Assembly: GCA_037893225.1 (NCBI GenBank)
Contig: JAZGUH010000487.1
Coordinates: 372,001-436,000, forward strand
Length of the DNA stretch: 64,000 nt
Source: Hippasteria phrygiana
Lineage: Eukaryota; Echinodermata; Asteroidea; Valvatida; Goniasteridae
Direction: 5' to 3'
A model generated the notes under the pieces. That model had not been told where the DNA came from, did not search any database, and saw nothing but the letters and a program-made list of their open reading frames with translations. Positions 1-11,932 of this stretch are shown here, in pieces. Position 1 is the stretch's first letter, and the number at the start of each line of letters is the position of its first letter. Position numbers and translations under genes: made by a program.

Positions 1-282
1 AAAACAGAATGAAATGACGGTGTGAAAAAAGGTTAACATGTGGCAATACATCTTTTTTTTCACCACAGATGTTAAATTTGAGAACTACTTCATGAAACCG
101 TTTTTCATCATGTGTCTCAAAACACAAGAAAATGACTTGGGTGTTACTTTGTAAAACCGGAAAATGTAGGGTAAACTAAGACATTGAAGTTACAAATTTG
201 TCTATTGGCTAGCCACAGATATACACAAGAACACCCAAATTATCAGAAAAAAATTATTTCCGAAAAAAATGTACACATTTAA

Positions 283-501
283 CCCCTTGCCACCGGTTGA
301 CACAAATATGTGAAGATTGAAAATTGCCATCTGGCCGGTTGACGTCTAATACACGCCAATTTCTGCATTTTCAATCCACTATTGGGGTATTGTGTACGTA
401 ATGCTTGGCTGCACAAGCCTCTTGTTTCCATTTCGCTTGGCTGCAGAACCCGGCCTGGTGCCCCCAGGCCTGGTGCCCCCGGGCATACCGGGTACAAGGG
501 G
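283..501. mobile_element. piggyBac-like MITE
   Basis: A 219-bp element lies between TTAA copies at 279-282 and 502-505. Its ends read CCCCTTG and CAAGGGG, the CCC...GGG termini and TTAA duplication expected of piggyBac-type transposons. It has no coding capacity. Its internal sequence matches, in opposite orientation, the related copy at 3186-3372. It sits in a DNAJB11 intron. Confidence 0.7.
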
Positions 502-663
502 TTAATGCAATGAGGACTACTTCATTGGGTCGGTGACACAATGCATAAATACAATATATAAATATATATAAAAAACGACAAAATGTCTACATTACCTTCC
601 CAACATTTAAAATCCTATAATTCCAGAAAGCGTACCTATCTTTCTGATCATGTTTAACCTCAC

Positions 664-793
664 CTCAACGAAATTGCCTGTGTAAAGCTCCTCTAATGAT
701 ACGGGTAAGTCCAAAGTGATGTCATCGCCTCTCGGGGTCTCTGGATTCCGTTGGTGACCTCCGAACCCAAAATGCGCAAAATCACCAAAGAAA
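664..793 (-). CDS. DNAJB11: DNAJB11 exon 4 (G/F linker and start of substrate-binding domain)
   Basis: The acceptor is gttgacag|T at 794/793 and the donor GAG|gtgagg at 664/663. The exon encodes FFGDF, a Gly-Phe stretch, PRGDDI and the [16 protein letters not shown] segment that begins the first substrate-binding beta domain of class-II-like J proteins. It ends in phase 0. The next exon is not in the window. Confidence 0.85.
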
Positions 794-3700
794 CTGTCAA
801 CAACAGAAAGAATTTCACTTTTGAAATTGAAAGAAAATTGTCCGTTAAAGTCTACCAGCACAGCATCCATCCGTGTGCTTTTTATGTGGACAACTAAAAA
901 AGTTAAAGAAAGTAAAATATTTGAATAAAATGTATAATGCTTTATTCACTTGCATTAGCATAAATACGCAAATACTTGGATAAGAAAACAAAAAAATTGT
1001 TCCAGATGAATTTCACATTAGCCCAATCTGCACACTTCTGGATTGAAAGTGAGGCTCTCAATGCTAAACAAACACAATACTATTCAACAAATGCATTAAT
1101 ATATGACTGAAGCACGCCATAAATGGCAGTTCAGCACACGTTCAGCATACTTTAATATTTGTTTACTTAGCACTGACCCTCACTTTCAGATCCAGAAGTC
1201 TACCGATTGGTCCTTTTTCGTCGATGTGAAATTCGCCCACAAAACAACGCAACTTTCCATTTGCGACAGACATCAGGGGCATGACAAACAATACTAAAGT
1301 ATGCCGATATGATGATGTCTGCCGATAACATCACAGCCAAAATGGAGTATTTTGGTGGGCGGAGCAGGACAATTTTTTGCATCGTAAGTCTTGATAAATT
1401 ACAACAAAATTAAATATAAATTAAATCAAAATCTAAATTATCCTACGTATTCATCCTTGTTACAGAACCATTTTGTAGTATTTATTTTCCTGTTTTGATG
1501 AACTTTTCAATGGGATCTTTTTCATTTGACAAACCTTGAGAAGGGATCCCCATGGCCTTGCGTTTCCTTCACTCCTTCTTCACCGTATCTGTCATACTGT
1601 TTCCTCTTGGTGTCGTCCGACAACACCTGATGCAATCACCACAGAAACACAAGTTTAAGTCACGTGACACTTTTAAAAAGGTGACGTACATGTAGCTTTG
1701 GTGATGATAAAAATAAAATCATTAGTTTCAATCATTGATTTAAATCATTAATTTAAATCATGATTTTCACGTTTTTTGTTGTTTTTTTCTGTTATTTTTT
1801 TAATGTCAAAACAATGTCTGTTATTTAAACCTGACTGTCATTAACTTTAAATCGCTTATACTCACTCTAAAGGGATGTATAAGGCCAGTTTCCTGAAACA
1901 GTGTACTACATTTATCTTGTGTACAATGCATATGATTCTGAAGTACATTGTGTGTGTAATGTACATGTACTACATATGTACACGTACATGTACCTCCTCT
2001 CTTATAGGCCCTACGTGTACATATGTACATAGGTTTAAATAACTCAATGCATGTAATGCGCCTATCAATTGATACCCCCGACCCACCCCCACCCCTACCC
2101 AAACCTCCCACCCCGACCCCGACCTGACTGCCCCCGCCCCCCCACTCCCCCCCCCCCCCCCCCACCGAGTGGCGATTTGTATCCATTTCATCAGGCATTA
2201 AGGACTTTCTGCTGAGTTGTATAAAAATGAAAATTAAAAAAAGGTTTATTGGGACTTTTAGTGATTTGTAATAAATATTTACATTTTCCAAAATTGTAAA
2301 TTTTGCCTCATCTTCTCTGCTAAACCGTCTATATTTTAACAAATAGGCCTAAATCTTCAATGGTCCTCTGTCCATTGAAAGTTCTATTGTCTGGTTTCCA
2401 TTCTACAGCTGCAAATGCAAAGAGACGCCGGACAATATTTCCATCGCAAAAATCGTAAAATCTTTTACGGAATCAAAATAAGGACAGTGCGTTAAACAAA
2501 TATGGTGGCTGCATTAAATAGTTTTATTCCACCATGGTTGTGTATAGAGAGGAGGGGGTTCCTGTTATTAACTTGGATGAGAAATGTGCAGTATGATGGT
2601 GATGCTGTAACAGAGATTTTAAAACAAACTTTGTATTCTAGAAAAGAATATGATCAATGAAAGGGATTTCAGTACTGATTTCATGAATAATTGTGTGTGG
2701 TTATACTTGAATTTCAATGATGGTCATTTAAATTGACTTATTTGAAACAAATGTTTTATGCCAATAGTACGATGGTAAACAAATACAAAAATCCGATTTA
2801 AATCAAAAAAATCTAATTTAAATCATAAAAATCTGATTGTTTTTTTTGGTTTTTTTAAATCATGATTTTTATCAACCCTGGTTTTAATCTGAAAGTGTAC
2901 TGTTCATAATAAAGATGATACCAGTACCAATCCTGAGAAATATTGCTGTCTGAAATGCTGTTATCTTCGAGAACATTTTATCTAAAGGCCCTAAAAAATG
3001 CAATGAAATAAGCAGATAATGAACACTGTTGAAACAGAAGGTTTCTCACTATTTTCTCGAGACTCAGGGGACGGAATGAGAATAAACTTTTTTCAGGTTT
3101 GTTATTTCATGTATATGTCGAATTACACAAAGTATGAACACTTAACTGTTTTGTCAGCCCCAGCAATGCTATATCATACTTTTAACCCATTGAGTCCGGG
3201 TGTTATAATGGGGGCGACAAGCAAAACACACACAAGAGGCTTGTGCAGCCAAGCGTAACACACACAATAATCCAACAGTGGATTAAAAATGCAGAGAATG
3301 TGGGTATAGCCATCAACCGGCCAGGTGGTAATTTTCAATCCACGTCTATAGACATCATCCGGGCTCAATGGGTTAAGAGACAAGAACAGTTTCTTTAGCA
3401 AACATGTCACTGTCTCATGGTGGCGAAAATAAATAGTGAACCCCATTATCACATACATGTCGCGTGTGATCATAGGGTTCTGTTCATCCAATTTTATTTT
3501 GTCATGCAATATAGTCCGCCATGCATTTATAAGAGAAAGTTTACACAAAAATCTTAAGAATTTACAAAATAATCTAATTTGAATACATGTACTTAAACTG
3601 TATAGAAATCATAAGTCCTCGAAACTACAGAATAAATTGTATCAATTCCTAAGGTGCATTGGAATTGGAATTATACAGAAATTCACTGACGGACAGCTTT

Positions 3701-6700
3701 TCGCAGGGTAACAAAAATGCTTTACCCAAAAATGAAACTTAAAACCCTCCTACTATTTAAAAGGTCAAAATCAGTCAAAATTTCCTTCCACCTTCCCTGA
3801 CAGACAAGATCAGATTACATGTGGTTTTGTACTATGGCAGGAGGGTCAAAAACAACCACATTGACTGATTTTGACCCATACAACAACATGGCTCAGAATG
3901 TATGTTTACATAGGAGGGTTTTAATTGATGTGCAGGATGTGAAAGAATGTTTGACTAAAATCTTCCATTCCCCACCCCCCCCCCCCCCCTATTTTGTTTG
4001 CAAAAGAATAAATCTTAATTAAAAATCATCAAAAACTGAGAGACCAGGCTCAATCTGCCATGCAGGTCACAGGAAAATAGTGAAAACCACTGTTTCACCA
4101 GTGAATTTGCGCATGTTCACGTGTGCTTATTGTTAAAATAAAAATGTAATACATGTAGGCCTACAGGACATGGCGGTTTTAAAGGCCTTCAGGTACAATT
4201 TTCTGAAAAACAGCATTTTTAAACAATAAGCTTGCAGACTGAAACTAATCAATATATATAAATATCTTTAAATGAAAATAATGAACCCTAAATACCCCAA
4301 GCCTTACAAACTCCAACAGCAGGTTGTGTTGAATTTTAATGGGTTCAGGATTGTAGCGTCTTTGCATCGTTAGTTCAAAGAATGTGCCATAGGTATATTG
4401 CACAGTGTTGGATTTTGACAGGTTGAGGACACTTCCTAGTAAAAATGCCTAGGGGGTTAGAGTTTTAATTAAAGTGAACAACAAAAACAGATTATCTTTT
4501 CAGTAATTATCCACTCATCTCAATTTATTTTTAAAATGTTTTATATCCTTCTCGTGTGTAATTGTTGTTTTTTATTGTGTTGTTTTAATTTAACATTTTC
4601 AATTTTAATCCAAATGGATTATTTACTTGTGCTATTTTTAAACTATATTTATTTGTATTACCATTTGTTGTATTTTCTTTTGTATGTTAATTTATTATAA
4701 ATGTTTAATTTAATAAATTTGTTTTATGTACAACACTTTTTACTATGGCTTGAGGGCCACAATTGTGTCAAATAAATAAATCTAAATGTAAAATAATCTC
4801 CAACTTTAGGGCTGTAATTGCATTGAAATACAGTGACAAACATAATGGTATCCATGTTGGTAATTTTTTTAAAGAATTCTCATTTAAACACCCTTCTTAA
4901 ATAGGTTCTGAATAAAACAATTCGAAAAATAGCAATTCCACTCGCATAACCCTAGTGCTGCATGCATGTGTCAATCTTGCAGATGCATGTTTATTCATAC
5001 ATCACTCACTCATTGCATTGTGCACAAGCCACACCTCTCACAATCAAGACCAGCCTTGTATGAATTATTCATAAGCACTTTGTCAACTGCTGGCCAATCA
5101 ATGACAGCCACAACAACCCGGCCGCTATGACATCACTGCATTATGTGGGTGAATGAATGAACACATGAAAAGCCCCTTACAAGCACAATCTGGCAGAATA
5201 AATAGGGGAAATGCACCATGCTGATCCAATGTTTATCACATTTTGAGTGATGAATACAAATGAACAAATTTGAATACTGAAGGACACACAATGCATCAGT
5301 TACAAGAAGCATTTCTTTCTGAACTTCCTTTTTGCTACACTATGTGCACAGCCTGTCTGAGTGTTTAAATGCTTTGTTTTTTCCCCCTTATTTCTCCGTA
5401 AATATTACACTCAGACCTTGGAAATAGGGTGAGGTAAGTAACAAAAGAGATTAAATTTTCGAGGAATTCGGGGAAATGTACGTTCATCACTTATTCTACA
5501 ACCATATGTGTGGGTCATGTCATTTTTGAACACATCTGCCAGATGAAATTCTCAGTTAAAAATGTTTAGAAGGTTGTGCAGTAACTATTTGACATATAGG
5601 CCCCTTATGGGGTTTCTGTCCTTTTTTCCCAACTGGATTTTTTTCTTTTCAATGTAAAAAAAAAGGAGAGAGATTTCAGAGCAGCTCCTACTCCTCCATG
5701 CCATTTGAACAGTAACTGGGAAATCAAATTGTCAGTGTGTCCCTTAAGTGATCCTGTAACCAAAAGATCTCAATCAAAGATGGTGGTATCCATGAAACGG
5801 GTTCTGTACATTCACTTGTGTTTCTAGGCGTCAATTGTTTTTAGTTGTGTTGCTGTTCATTTATTTAAAACAAAATTTAAATGTACAATGTAATGTAACT
5901 TTTATGTACAGTATACATGCATTTCTTTTATGCGCAGACCAAGAAAGTAAGTTTCATAATAGGGCTGTTCAATTTAGTATATGATTATTCGAGACTGGGC
6001 TTTACCGAATATTCGAATATTCGATACTCGCCGATCAAGTCTTTCAGGCGTCTGCTGCAACTGCATGTCGCGCCGGTAAAAAGTTGCACGCAAAGCACGC
6101 CGGTGTTTTACATGCGGCGATCGATATTATAGACCACCCGATGGACATTTTTTGCATTGCATCAAGATCATTACGAGTACGTGTATCGTTCTGATAACAA
6201 GAAACCAAACTCCAGCCTGACTTTTTGCAATAATTATTTTAGAAGTGTCAAGGGTTTTACGGTCAGGAACAATAAACCTCTGTCCAAAAAAATGCAGCAT
6301 TTGACACTGCTAAGCGCCGTAACTTTTCTATTAAAATAGCATCTGTCTTATCTGTACATGCATATTTTTTTTTTTCTTTGAATATTTGAACCGGCAAAAA
6401 GCTATTCGAATATTCGCTATATTCGGGACAGCCCTATTTCATAATCAATAAAATCAATGTATGCATACAATAAAACAGGTTTTGGGGCAATTCGACTCCA
6501 ACACAAAAATATAAATCGTAATTCCATTTTTTTAGGAGCTCACTCGGAGTAGATTCTGAAATGATTCCAGGTGATTCTGTAACTTGCTGACTCTTTATAA
6601 TAAAAAAAAAAAATTTTTTTATCGAAAAAAAAAGTAACCCCCCCTCTTCCGGTGCCAAAATGGAGCCAAATACCCTATCTTTCAAAACCTTTCGAGTGAT

Positions 6701-8746
6701 AGGTTGTAGCCCACAAGTTATGGGAGAGGAAGGGGGTTGGTTTTTTTGATAGGTTGTGATAGTTATAACAGTAGGAGGGTTAAAGATTGCTGATTCCCTT
6801 ACAAGACACACGCAGCGCTTCACAGACCTAGCTGTTCCATCCATGAAATCAATCACAATGCCACGTGGATTCAAAGGATGCCCGCCAATGTACATGTACG
6901 TTTTGTGCATGATATATGGAGGCAATTGTGAAGAAATTTCAATTCCTGCTCGGGAGTCGGGAGCCAACTCCAAAAATTGTTGAAGTCGTCCCATAAAGCC
7001 TATAATAAAAAGAATTACTTCCAACACCTCACCCCATACGCTGCTCCAAGATCTTTGAACTTCTCTTCCATCTCCGGATTGCCTGGATTCTTGTCCGGGT
7101 GGTACTGTATGGCCAGCTTGCGATAGGCTTTCTTGATTTGGTTTTTGGTTGCCGACTTGGGAAGGCTTAGGATCTTGTAAAAATCTCGCCTGCCAGAACA
7201 AAAATTATCCTCCAAAATAAAAAAAATGTACGTGTACCATTGCACCAAAAAGCAACTTGCCATTTACTATTTTTAACCAAGGAAAGAAATTCCACTTTTA
7301 GAATACGAATCGTCTAAATTATTGGTCATGATATCATATGGAGTATCTGCAAGACTATTTGTGGAAAGAGGGTAGCTTGAAAACTTCCAGAGATGTGAGA
7401 TTCGCCGTTTAGAGCTGGAAGGAGGGTTCACAGCGGTTTTTGTTTTGAGCGCCGATATCTTCTGTTTCCCTGAATATATCAACCAAACACTCACCCAAAA
7501 CACAGAGTAGTCATTCATGCAGCGACTGATCCCCTCAAAATGAGAATATGATCAAGTTAAAGTAACCCCCCCCCAAAAAAGAATTTTTCTTGCAACCCAG
7601 AGCATGCATTAAGATCGATTAAGATGTGCGCGCCTCCGGGCTCGATGTACAACGGCTGTTTGCTGAAGCACCGACAGCGATCAGTGATCAGGCGGTCACT
7701 CTATTGCCTGCGTTCTTGTCGATGTCTCGGACTGCCTGATCGCTGTCAGTGCTACAGCAAACAGCCATTGTACATCGACGCTCAAAACAAAAACCGCTGT
7801 GAACCCTATGTAAGTCCTTCCAGCTCTAAACGGCGAATCTCACATGTCATATGATCCTAGAGCTGGAATTTTCAAGCTAGAAAGAGGGCAGGGTTTTTAC
7901 AGCACAGCTCGGGAAAATCAAGGAAATACAATAAAAAATTGATGAATCTGGTGATATGTAGGTGAATTTAGAATATTTTGCCGGTACCAGCTAAACATCG
8001 TCGATTGTGTAGTGTAGGGCCCTGTTCCCTATAAGGAATCAAAAATCCACTTTTATTGGTTAATGGAATTGCCAAACTAGTTAGCGACATTACAAACCAA
8101 CAGGTATGCCGTTGATAAAGGGCAGGGTTTTAGTTTTTGAGGGAAATAAAAATACAAATTTAAAAAATGGCGATCACCACGACGCACAGTAAACACGCAA
8201 AACCGCGTTGATTACGGCAACTGCCGTAAAGCGCGCAAGAAAATTGCATTTTCTACCGCAATCAACTGTTCAAAATTACAAAAAAAGATGTCAAAAGAAT
8301 TAAGAGAAGTCTGCTTAGGTTAAAAAAGTCATTTTGGAATGAGAAAAAATACCCTTGACTCTATTTTGATCAAAACTAAATAGGGGCCCTACACTACATA
8401 ATCGCCATAACATCTACTTCTAAAATACTCATTATTTAAGAACTAAAAAAAGTGTATAAGACTAGAGTTCATAAACCACACTACTGCCAAATATTCCCCC
8501 TCCCCCTCCTCCCAAACGAATGCATCTTTTATGCAGTAGCCTACTGTCTGGCAAACCATGCAAATTCAAATTGCAAACGGGACTAGTTCAACGCCTACTG
8601 GAGGGAAATTTAGAACCCTAAATCTCGGAATATATTCTCCCAAGTCAATTATAATTCAAAGAAAAACATGAAATTACTTACCCTGCGAGAACACCTAGGC
8701 AAATGTGAAGTAAAAGTATGCACACGGAACACAGGGAATTCGCCAT
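664..8746 (-). CDS. DNAJB11: DNAJB11 (ERdj3), ER-luminal Hsp40 co-chaperone, 5' four exons (3' end outside window)
   Basis: The minus-strand gene is assembled from exons 8682-8746, 7033-7189, 1535-1626 and 664-793, all with GT/AG introns and compatible phases. In order the product has an N-terminal signal peptide, a J domain with the HPD motif that stimulates the ATPase of the ER Hsp70 BiP, the post-J segment with GEEG, a Gly/Phe linker, and the start of the substrate-binding domain ending at GNFVE. The order and spacing match DNAJB11, which helps fold secretory proteins in the ER. The remaining substrate-binding, Cys-rich and dimerisation parts must lie left of position 1; nothing in 1-663 resembles them. 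The introns are full of MITEs. Assignment to DNAJB11 rather than another J protein rests on the signal peptide plus the FFGDF and PRGDDI...LEEL blocks. Confidence 0.88.
794..1534 (-). other. DNAJB11 intron 3
   Basis: AT-rich intron sequence. I see no conserved coding segment and no clear transposon boundary in it. Confidence 0.5.
1535..1626 (-). CDS. DNAJB11: DNAJB11 exon 3 (post-J segment)
   Basis: The acceptor is gcatcag|GTG at 1627/1626 and the donor AAG|gtttgt at 1535/1534. The 30 codons give [20 protein letters not shown] and a Gly/His tract ending DPFS, plus two bases that join the first base of exon 4 to encode Ser. This short exon is found by homology and phase, between J domain and FFGDF. 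Confidence 0.85.
1698..2879. mobile_element. degenerate AT-rich inverted-repeat element
   Basis: Both ends carry repeated gatttaaatcat and tgatttttatcaacc-type motifs in opposite orientation, as in old hAT-like MITEs. The middle holds a C-rich simple tract at about 2074-2163. Exact ends and target duplication are not resolved. Confidence 0.3.
3186..3372. mobile_element. piggyBac-like MITE
   Basis: A 187-bp element between TTAA copies at 3182-3185 and 3373-3376. Its terminal inverted repeats read CCCATTGAGTCCGG and CCGGGCTCAATGGG. Internal blocks (caaccggccag, ttttcaatc, gcttg(g/t)c(t)gcagcca) match the copy at 283-501 in reverse orientation. Non-coding, inside DNAJB11 intron 2. Confidence 0.75.
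4440..4786 (+). mobile_element. 3' end of a non-LTR retrotransposon (probable)
   Basis: An AT-rich tract ends with ggcttgagggccacaat...gtgtcaaataaataaat, the style of tail seen at LINE 3' ends with a short A-rich tandem repeat. No coding part remains. This is a judgement by style only. Confidence 0.35.
5960..6436. mobile_element. hAT-like MITE with perfect 8-bp target duplication
   Basis: The 477-bp element starts TAGGGCTGT and ends ACAGCCCTA. It is flanked by exact tttcataa copies at 5952-5959 and 6437-6444. An 8-bp duplication and a TA(A/G)GG-type terminus are typical of hAT. AT-rich arms with repeated ATTCGAATATTCG extend the inverted repeat inwards. No transposase is present. Confidence 0.8.
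6803..6999 (-). other. candidate exon of unknown origin (65 codons)
   Basis: A coherent open segment is bounded on the minus strand by an acceptor ttattatag (7008-7000) and a donor gtaagg (6802-6797). It encodes 65 codons including [26 protein letters not shown] and KRCVC. I do not recognise the family. It starts only 33 bp past the exon 2 donor of DNAJB11, too close for a normal intron, so it is more likely a domain carried in by an element or a retro-inserted fragment than a DNAJB11 exon. A chance open frame is not excluded. Confidence 0.3.
7033..7189 (-). CDS. DNAJB11: DNAJB11 exon 2 (J domain)
   Basis: The acceptor is tctggcag|G at 7190/7189 and the donor GGG|gtgagg at 7033/7032. The 52 complete codons hold the J domain: [16 protein letters not shown], the catalytic YHPDKNP with its HPD tripeptide, and FKDLGAAY. 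The exon ends in phase 0, joining to VLSD in exon 3 as in vertebrate DNAJB11. Confidence 0.9.
7370..7882. mobile_element. foldback element with nested inner hairpin
   Basis: Arms at about 7395-7451 and 7779-7843 are near-perfect inverted repeats, and weaker pairing (agcttgaaaa / ttttcaagct) extends to the outer edges. Between them, about 7646-7780 forms a second inverted repeat around a tgtacaacggctgtttgctg / cagcaaacagccattgtaca pair. Non-coding, in DNAJB11 intron 1. Confidence 0.6.
8008..8400. mobile_element. MITE with GTAGTGTAGGGCCC termini
   Basis: Inverted ends tgtagtgtagggccc (left) and gggccctacactaca (right) flank about 390 bp of non-coding sequence. No clean target duplication was found. 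Confidence 0.55.
8682..8746 (-). CDS. DNAJB11: DNAJB11 exon 1 (signal peptide)
   Basis: The ATG is at 8746-8744 and is followed by 21 codons with a Leu/Ile/Cys-rich hydrophobic core ending in VLA, a typical signal peptide. The donor is GG|gtaagt at 8682/8681. The exon leaves two bases that combine with exon 2 to give GRDFYK at the start of the mature protein. It is too short to stand out as an open frame; the start is fixed by the signal peptide and the phase match. Confidence 0.85.
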
Positions 8747-9305
8747 GTTGGTGTTTCGAGACGAAAAAATTGCTTCGCGCAGATCAGACAGAAGCTAGCT
8801 TCCCGGTCCGATCCGATCCCCGGCGTCTGGTTCCCATCCAATTAAATAACAAGGATAAATACATGATGCAATGGGAGCTAGACTACGAGTTTCGATGTAA
8901 TTGTTGGTTATTATGTACTCCAATAAATCACCTACGCTTTCTCAGGAAGTTCCACGTAGTTAATGCAAATATGCATAAACATGAGCCCGCCCCTATGGGC
9001 GTGGTTAGGATCTTGTAGCACGTTCAATGACGGTGCTTGTGCTAAAAGAACGCCGAATATAATAAACAAGACGATGCAGACTGGTTCCCGGTCCCTACAT
9101 TGTCCTTCAGATTTATATACATATGCGGACCGGGAACCAGTCTACCGTGCGAAGAACGCTGTTCGTCCGATTTCATCGGTCTCGCTGTTGTGTGCATAAA
9201 TTGGATAGCTAGTGTACCGTGTTCTGTTCCATGATATGCGATATGCGATATGCGCGGGCGGACTGTTTACGTCTGCTTTGAACTACATGGAATAGACTGA
9301 TCCAA
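8747..9305 (-). promoter_or_regulatory. upstream region of DNAJB11
   Basis: This stretch precedes the DNAJB11 start codon on the minus strand and should contain its promoter and 5' UTR. I could not find a perfect ER-stress response element (CCAAT-N9-CCACG); one CCAAT near 8919 is followed at the right spacing by ACGCT instead. An inverted pair gactggttcccggtcc / gggaccgggaaccagtc sits near 9078-9145. Confidence 0.3.
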
Positions 9306-9508
9306 CGAGCAAAATTAGAAGCCATCTTTGGGTACCCAATCGGGCGATACTGCGCTCGCGCGCGCGTCATACGCGTTCTTACTTTTGAGGCGCGTGTTTA
9401 CTTTGGCAATCCTATTGGTCAAAGGCGCAATGAGTGCGCGCGTATGACGAGCGCGCGTGTATGGTACCGCTTGATTGGGTACCCAAAGATGGCTTCTAAT
9501 TTTGCTCG
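9306..9508. mobile_element. MITE with 36-bp inverted repeats
   Basis: Arms 9306-9341 and 9473-9508 are perfect inverted copies containing agccatctttgggtaccc. The centre is rich in CGCG dinucleotides. Non-coding. Confidence 0.65.
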
Positions 9509-9701
9509 TCGGATTTGTCTATAGCAGGTTCATGAGCAGTCTACATCAAGTCCGGCATCAAATTCCAAACTAAATATTTAAATAAATAGTGATTAAAGAA
9601 TATAATTAGAAACATTTTGAGATTTAATTTTTTCATAAGTTTATTTCTCAAAATGCGATTTTCACAACATTTTAGCCTCGTGCGTTATACATGTGTGCAC
9701 T

Positions 9702-9880
9702 GTGGCCACTCCTTGGGATTTTTCCCAAGATCTTTGGAATTTTGGTGGGAAAAATATGGATTGCACATGCGCAAAGTGCTTATTCCGATGGTCTTTGCAC
9801 AGTGTTTTCCCATCGCCTTGGGAATTCTTGGGAATTTTACTGGATGAATCTTGGGAATTTGAAATTTGATGAGTGGCCAC
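9702..9880. mobile_element. short MITE with GTGGCCACTC termini
   Basis: The ends gtggccactc and gagtggccac are inverted copies. The inside contains repeated cttgggaattt motifs. No convincing target duplication. Confidence 0.5.
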
Positions 9881-11845
9881 GCTGCATTTGTGTTTTTCTG
9901 TACCGCGTGTATTTCCATCGAGATATTTATTGTGCGAAGTCACACACTGATATATACTAGAATATGAACTTTCAAACTCTGGAGTAAAAGGTAGGGTCGT
10001 ATTTGTGCATTACAAATAACAAAATAAAGATGGAAACGAGATTGGAACGAATCAACCAGCGAAATCAATTCGAGTTTTGGGATAAAATCAAAACAAAAAC
10101 AAAAACAGAAAACAACGGTTTTTGGCGCGGGCCGAAAAATAGGGGCGGGCGGTCGAGGACAACCAAACAATTTGTTTGGCCTAATTGTGAAGCATTTTGT
10201 ACTCGGTGTCTCTTGGGAAATTTTTCAAAATGTGTGCTGATCTTTGTGTATTCTGGGGCATACTGCATTGGTACATGTAAAAGGCAATGACCCATTAAAA
10301 TATGACAAGGGGGAATTTATTGGGGGACACTGCCAAAACTGTTTTGTATCAATATTGTGTGTAGTTTCACTACACACAATATTGTGTCGGAGGTTAAAGC
10401 CTTCAATATATTCTGGTACCTCCATGGAGGGCCTACTATGCGCTGCAGTCATATTTATAATTCCAGTTTAGTTTATTTTGACCGTTTATGGATGCAGTCA
10501 GAATTTCCGGTTGTAAACATTTTTCCGCAGACGAAAGATTTTAGGAGTCGTCTTTCTGGCCAAATTTCAGAACCCCCCCCCCCCCCCCCCCCTGCAAAAA
10601 ATCATGGATCCGCCTCTGATGTTACAGCTTCCGTTTTGCACCTAGAACTAGGCATAAAAGGAGAAGCCGTGACATGACGTCACATTTGTTTGCTTCCCCA
10701 AGCGACGACTTTTTGACAAATGGCATCAGCGCGCCAGACGGGGCTTGATAAAAACAGCCCTCAAAAGTAACTTCTTTATTATTTCACGGTAGAAATAATT
10801 GCCTGTACGTAAAACTACAAAGGACAGATTTCTCTCAGCAATCCGCATCTAAGTGGAATAATGGCAGAACGGCAAGAATTGAGACATGTAAGCTGCTATG
10901 ATAAACGTTGAGTTACATGGTTTGTTTGGTCAGTTAACTTGTAGTCAATGCTCAAATTATTCTCTCTGTCACCCGCATGATTGACCAGTTCGAGTCCATT
11001 TTGTTACTGTTATTATAAAAATTCCCCCAAATGAGACATTCCATCCCATAGACTTGAGCACAAAACTATACTTACCTATTCTAAAACAACCCTTTGACCA
11101 ATGAATTTGAAATCTTATTTTAGGGGCATTTCCAACAGTTTTAGACCTCCAAATTCCAAAACCTTCACTCTATAGAAAGGGTACTTGTGACCTTAGGGAG
11201 ACATGAAAAAGGTCTCCCTAAAAAGTCTTCGGTCTCCTTCAAACCCCTTTTTCTACTCTAATAAGTCTCCTTAGTGTACTCGACTTATTCTTATTATTAT
11301 TACTGTGACCAGTAGTTGTAGTAGTATTAAATACACATTTTGTTCAATTTGAGGCATTAAGAAAATAATGCTTTATTATGACTATTCAGTAATCTTGCCT
11401 TTTTTGCCAATATATTGTTTTACAATTTTGCTTTATTACTTTCTTGGTTATCCATGCTTAATCTGCTTCATTTGCTGCATGGTGTTTGAAAATAAACGTT
11501 TTATTGAAAATAATCGAAACTGTACCAACATTGTCTATGTAAAACAAATTATTAATATTAGAAAGGAATATGAACTTTCAGGTCTTTGTTTTACTAGTCA
11601 CTTCAAAGATGAAATCTTGGCAAGAGGTATATTCTCGTCAGAAGAATTATCAGATGAAGATTTTCTGGCTCCGGTTCTACGCGCGCGTGTGGGAGCTGGA
11701 CTTGTGATGTCTCTTGATTCTGCAGTGCAAAACTTTATGCTTGTGTAGATACTGTAAACGGACGCGTGACAGTATACAGGAATAAGCTGAGGCAAATCCT
11801 ATGGTGGAAGAATGGACGGATCCCGAAGCATCTGAAACTCCTGAT
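9881..11845. other. intergenic, no gene recognised
   Basis: Includes a hairpin around 10348-10385 (atattgtgtgtag pairing with ctacacacaatat) and a poly-C run near 10570-10592. Open frames here show no recognisable domain. Confidence 0.4.
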
Positions 11846-11932
11846 TTATAACCGGTGACGAGCCTTGTCGCCGATAATGGCTCTCGCCTTCGGCTCGGGC
11901 CATTATCGACGACGCCCCTCACCGGTTATAAA
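11846..11932. repeat. 87-bp inverted repeat (ttataaccggtg palindrome)
   Basis: Arms ttataaccggtg...gtcgccgataatgg and ccattatcgacgac...caccggttataa fold into a long hairpin around a ctcgccttcggctcg loop. It looks like a small palindromic interspersed repeat. Not coding. Confidence 0.55.

Noticed and set aside
6434..7201. 255-codon minus-strand frame
   Set aside because: It reads the DNAJB11 exon 2 in the wrong frame and then intron and MITE sequence. Only the exon-like core 6803-6999 is kept as a candidate.
11368..11748. 126-codon hydrophobic plus-strand frame
   Set aside because: AT-rich composition explains the hydrophobic residues. No domain or splice context was recognised.
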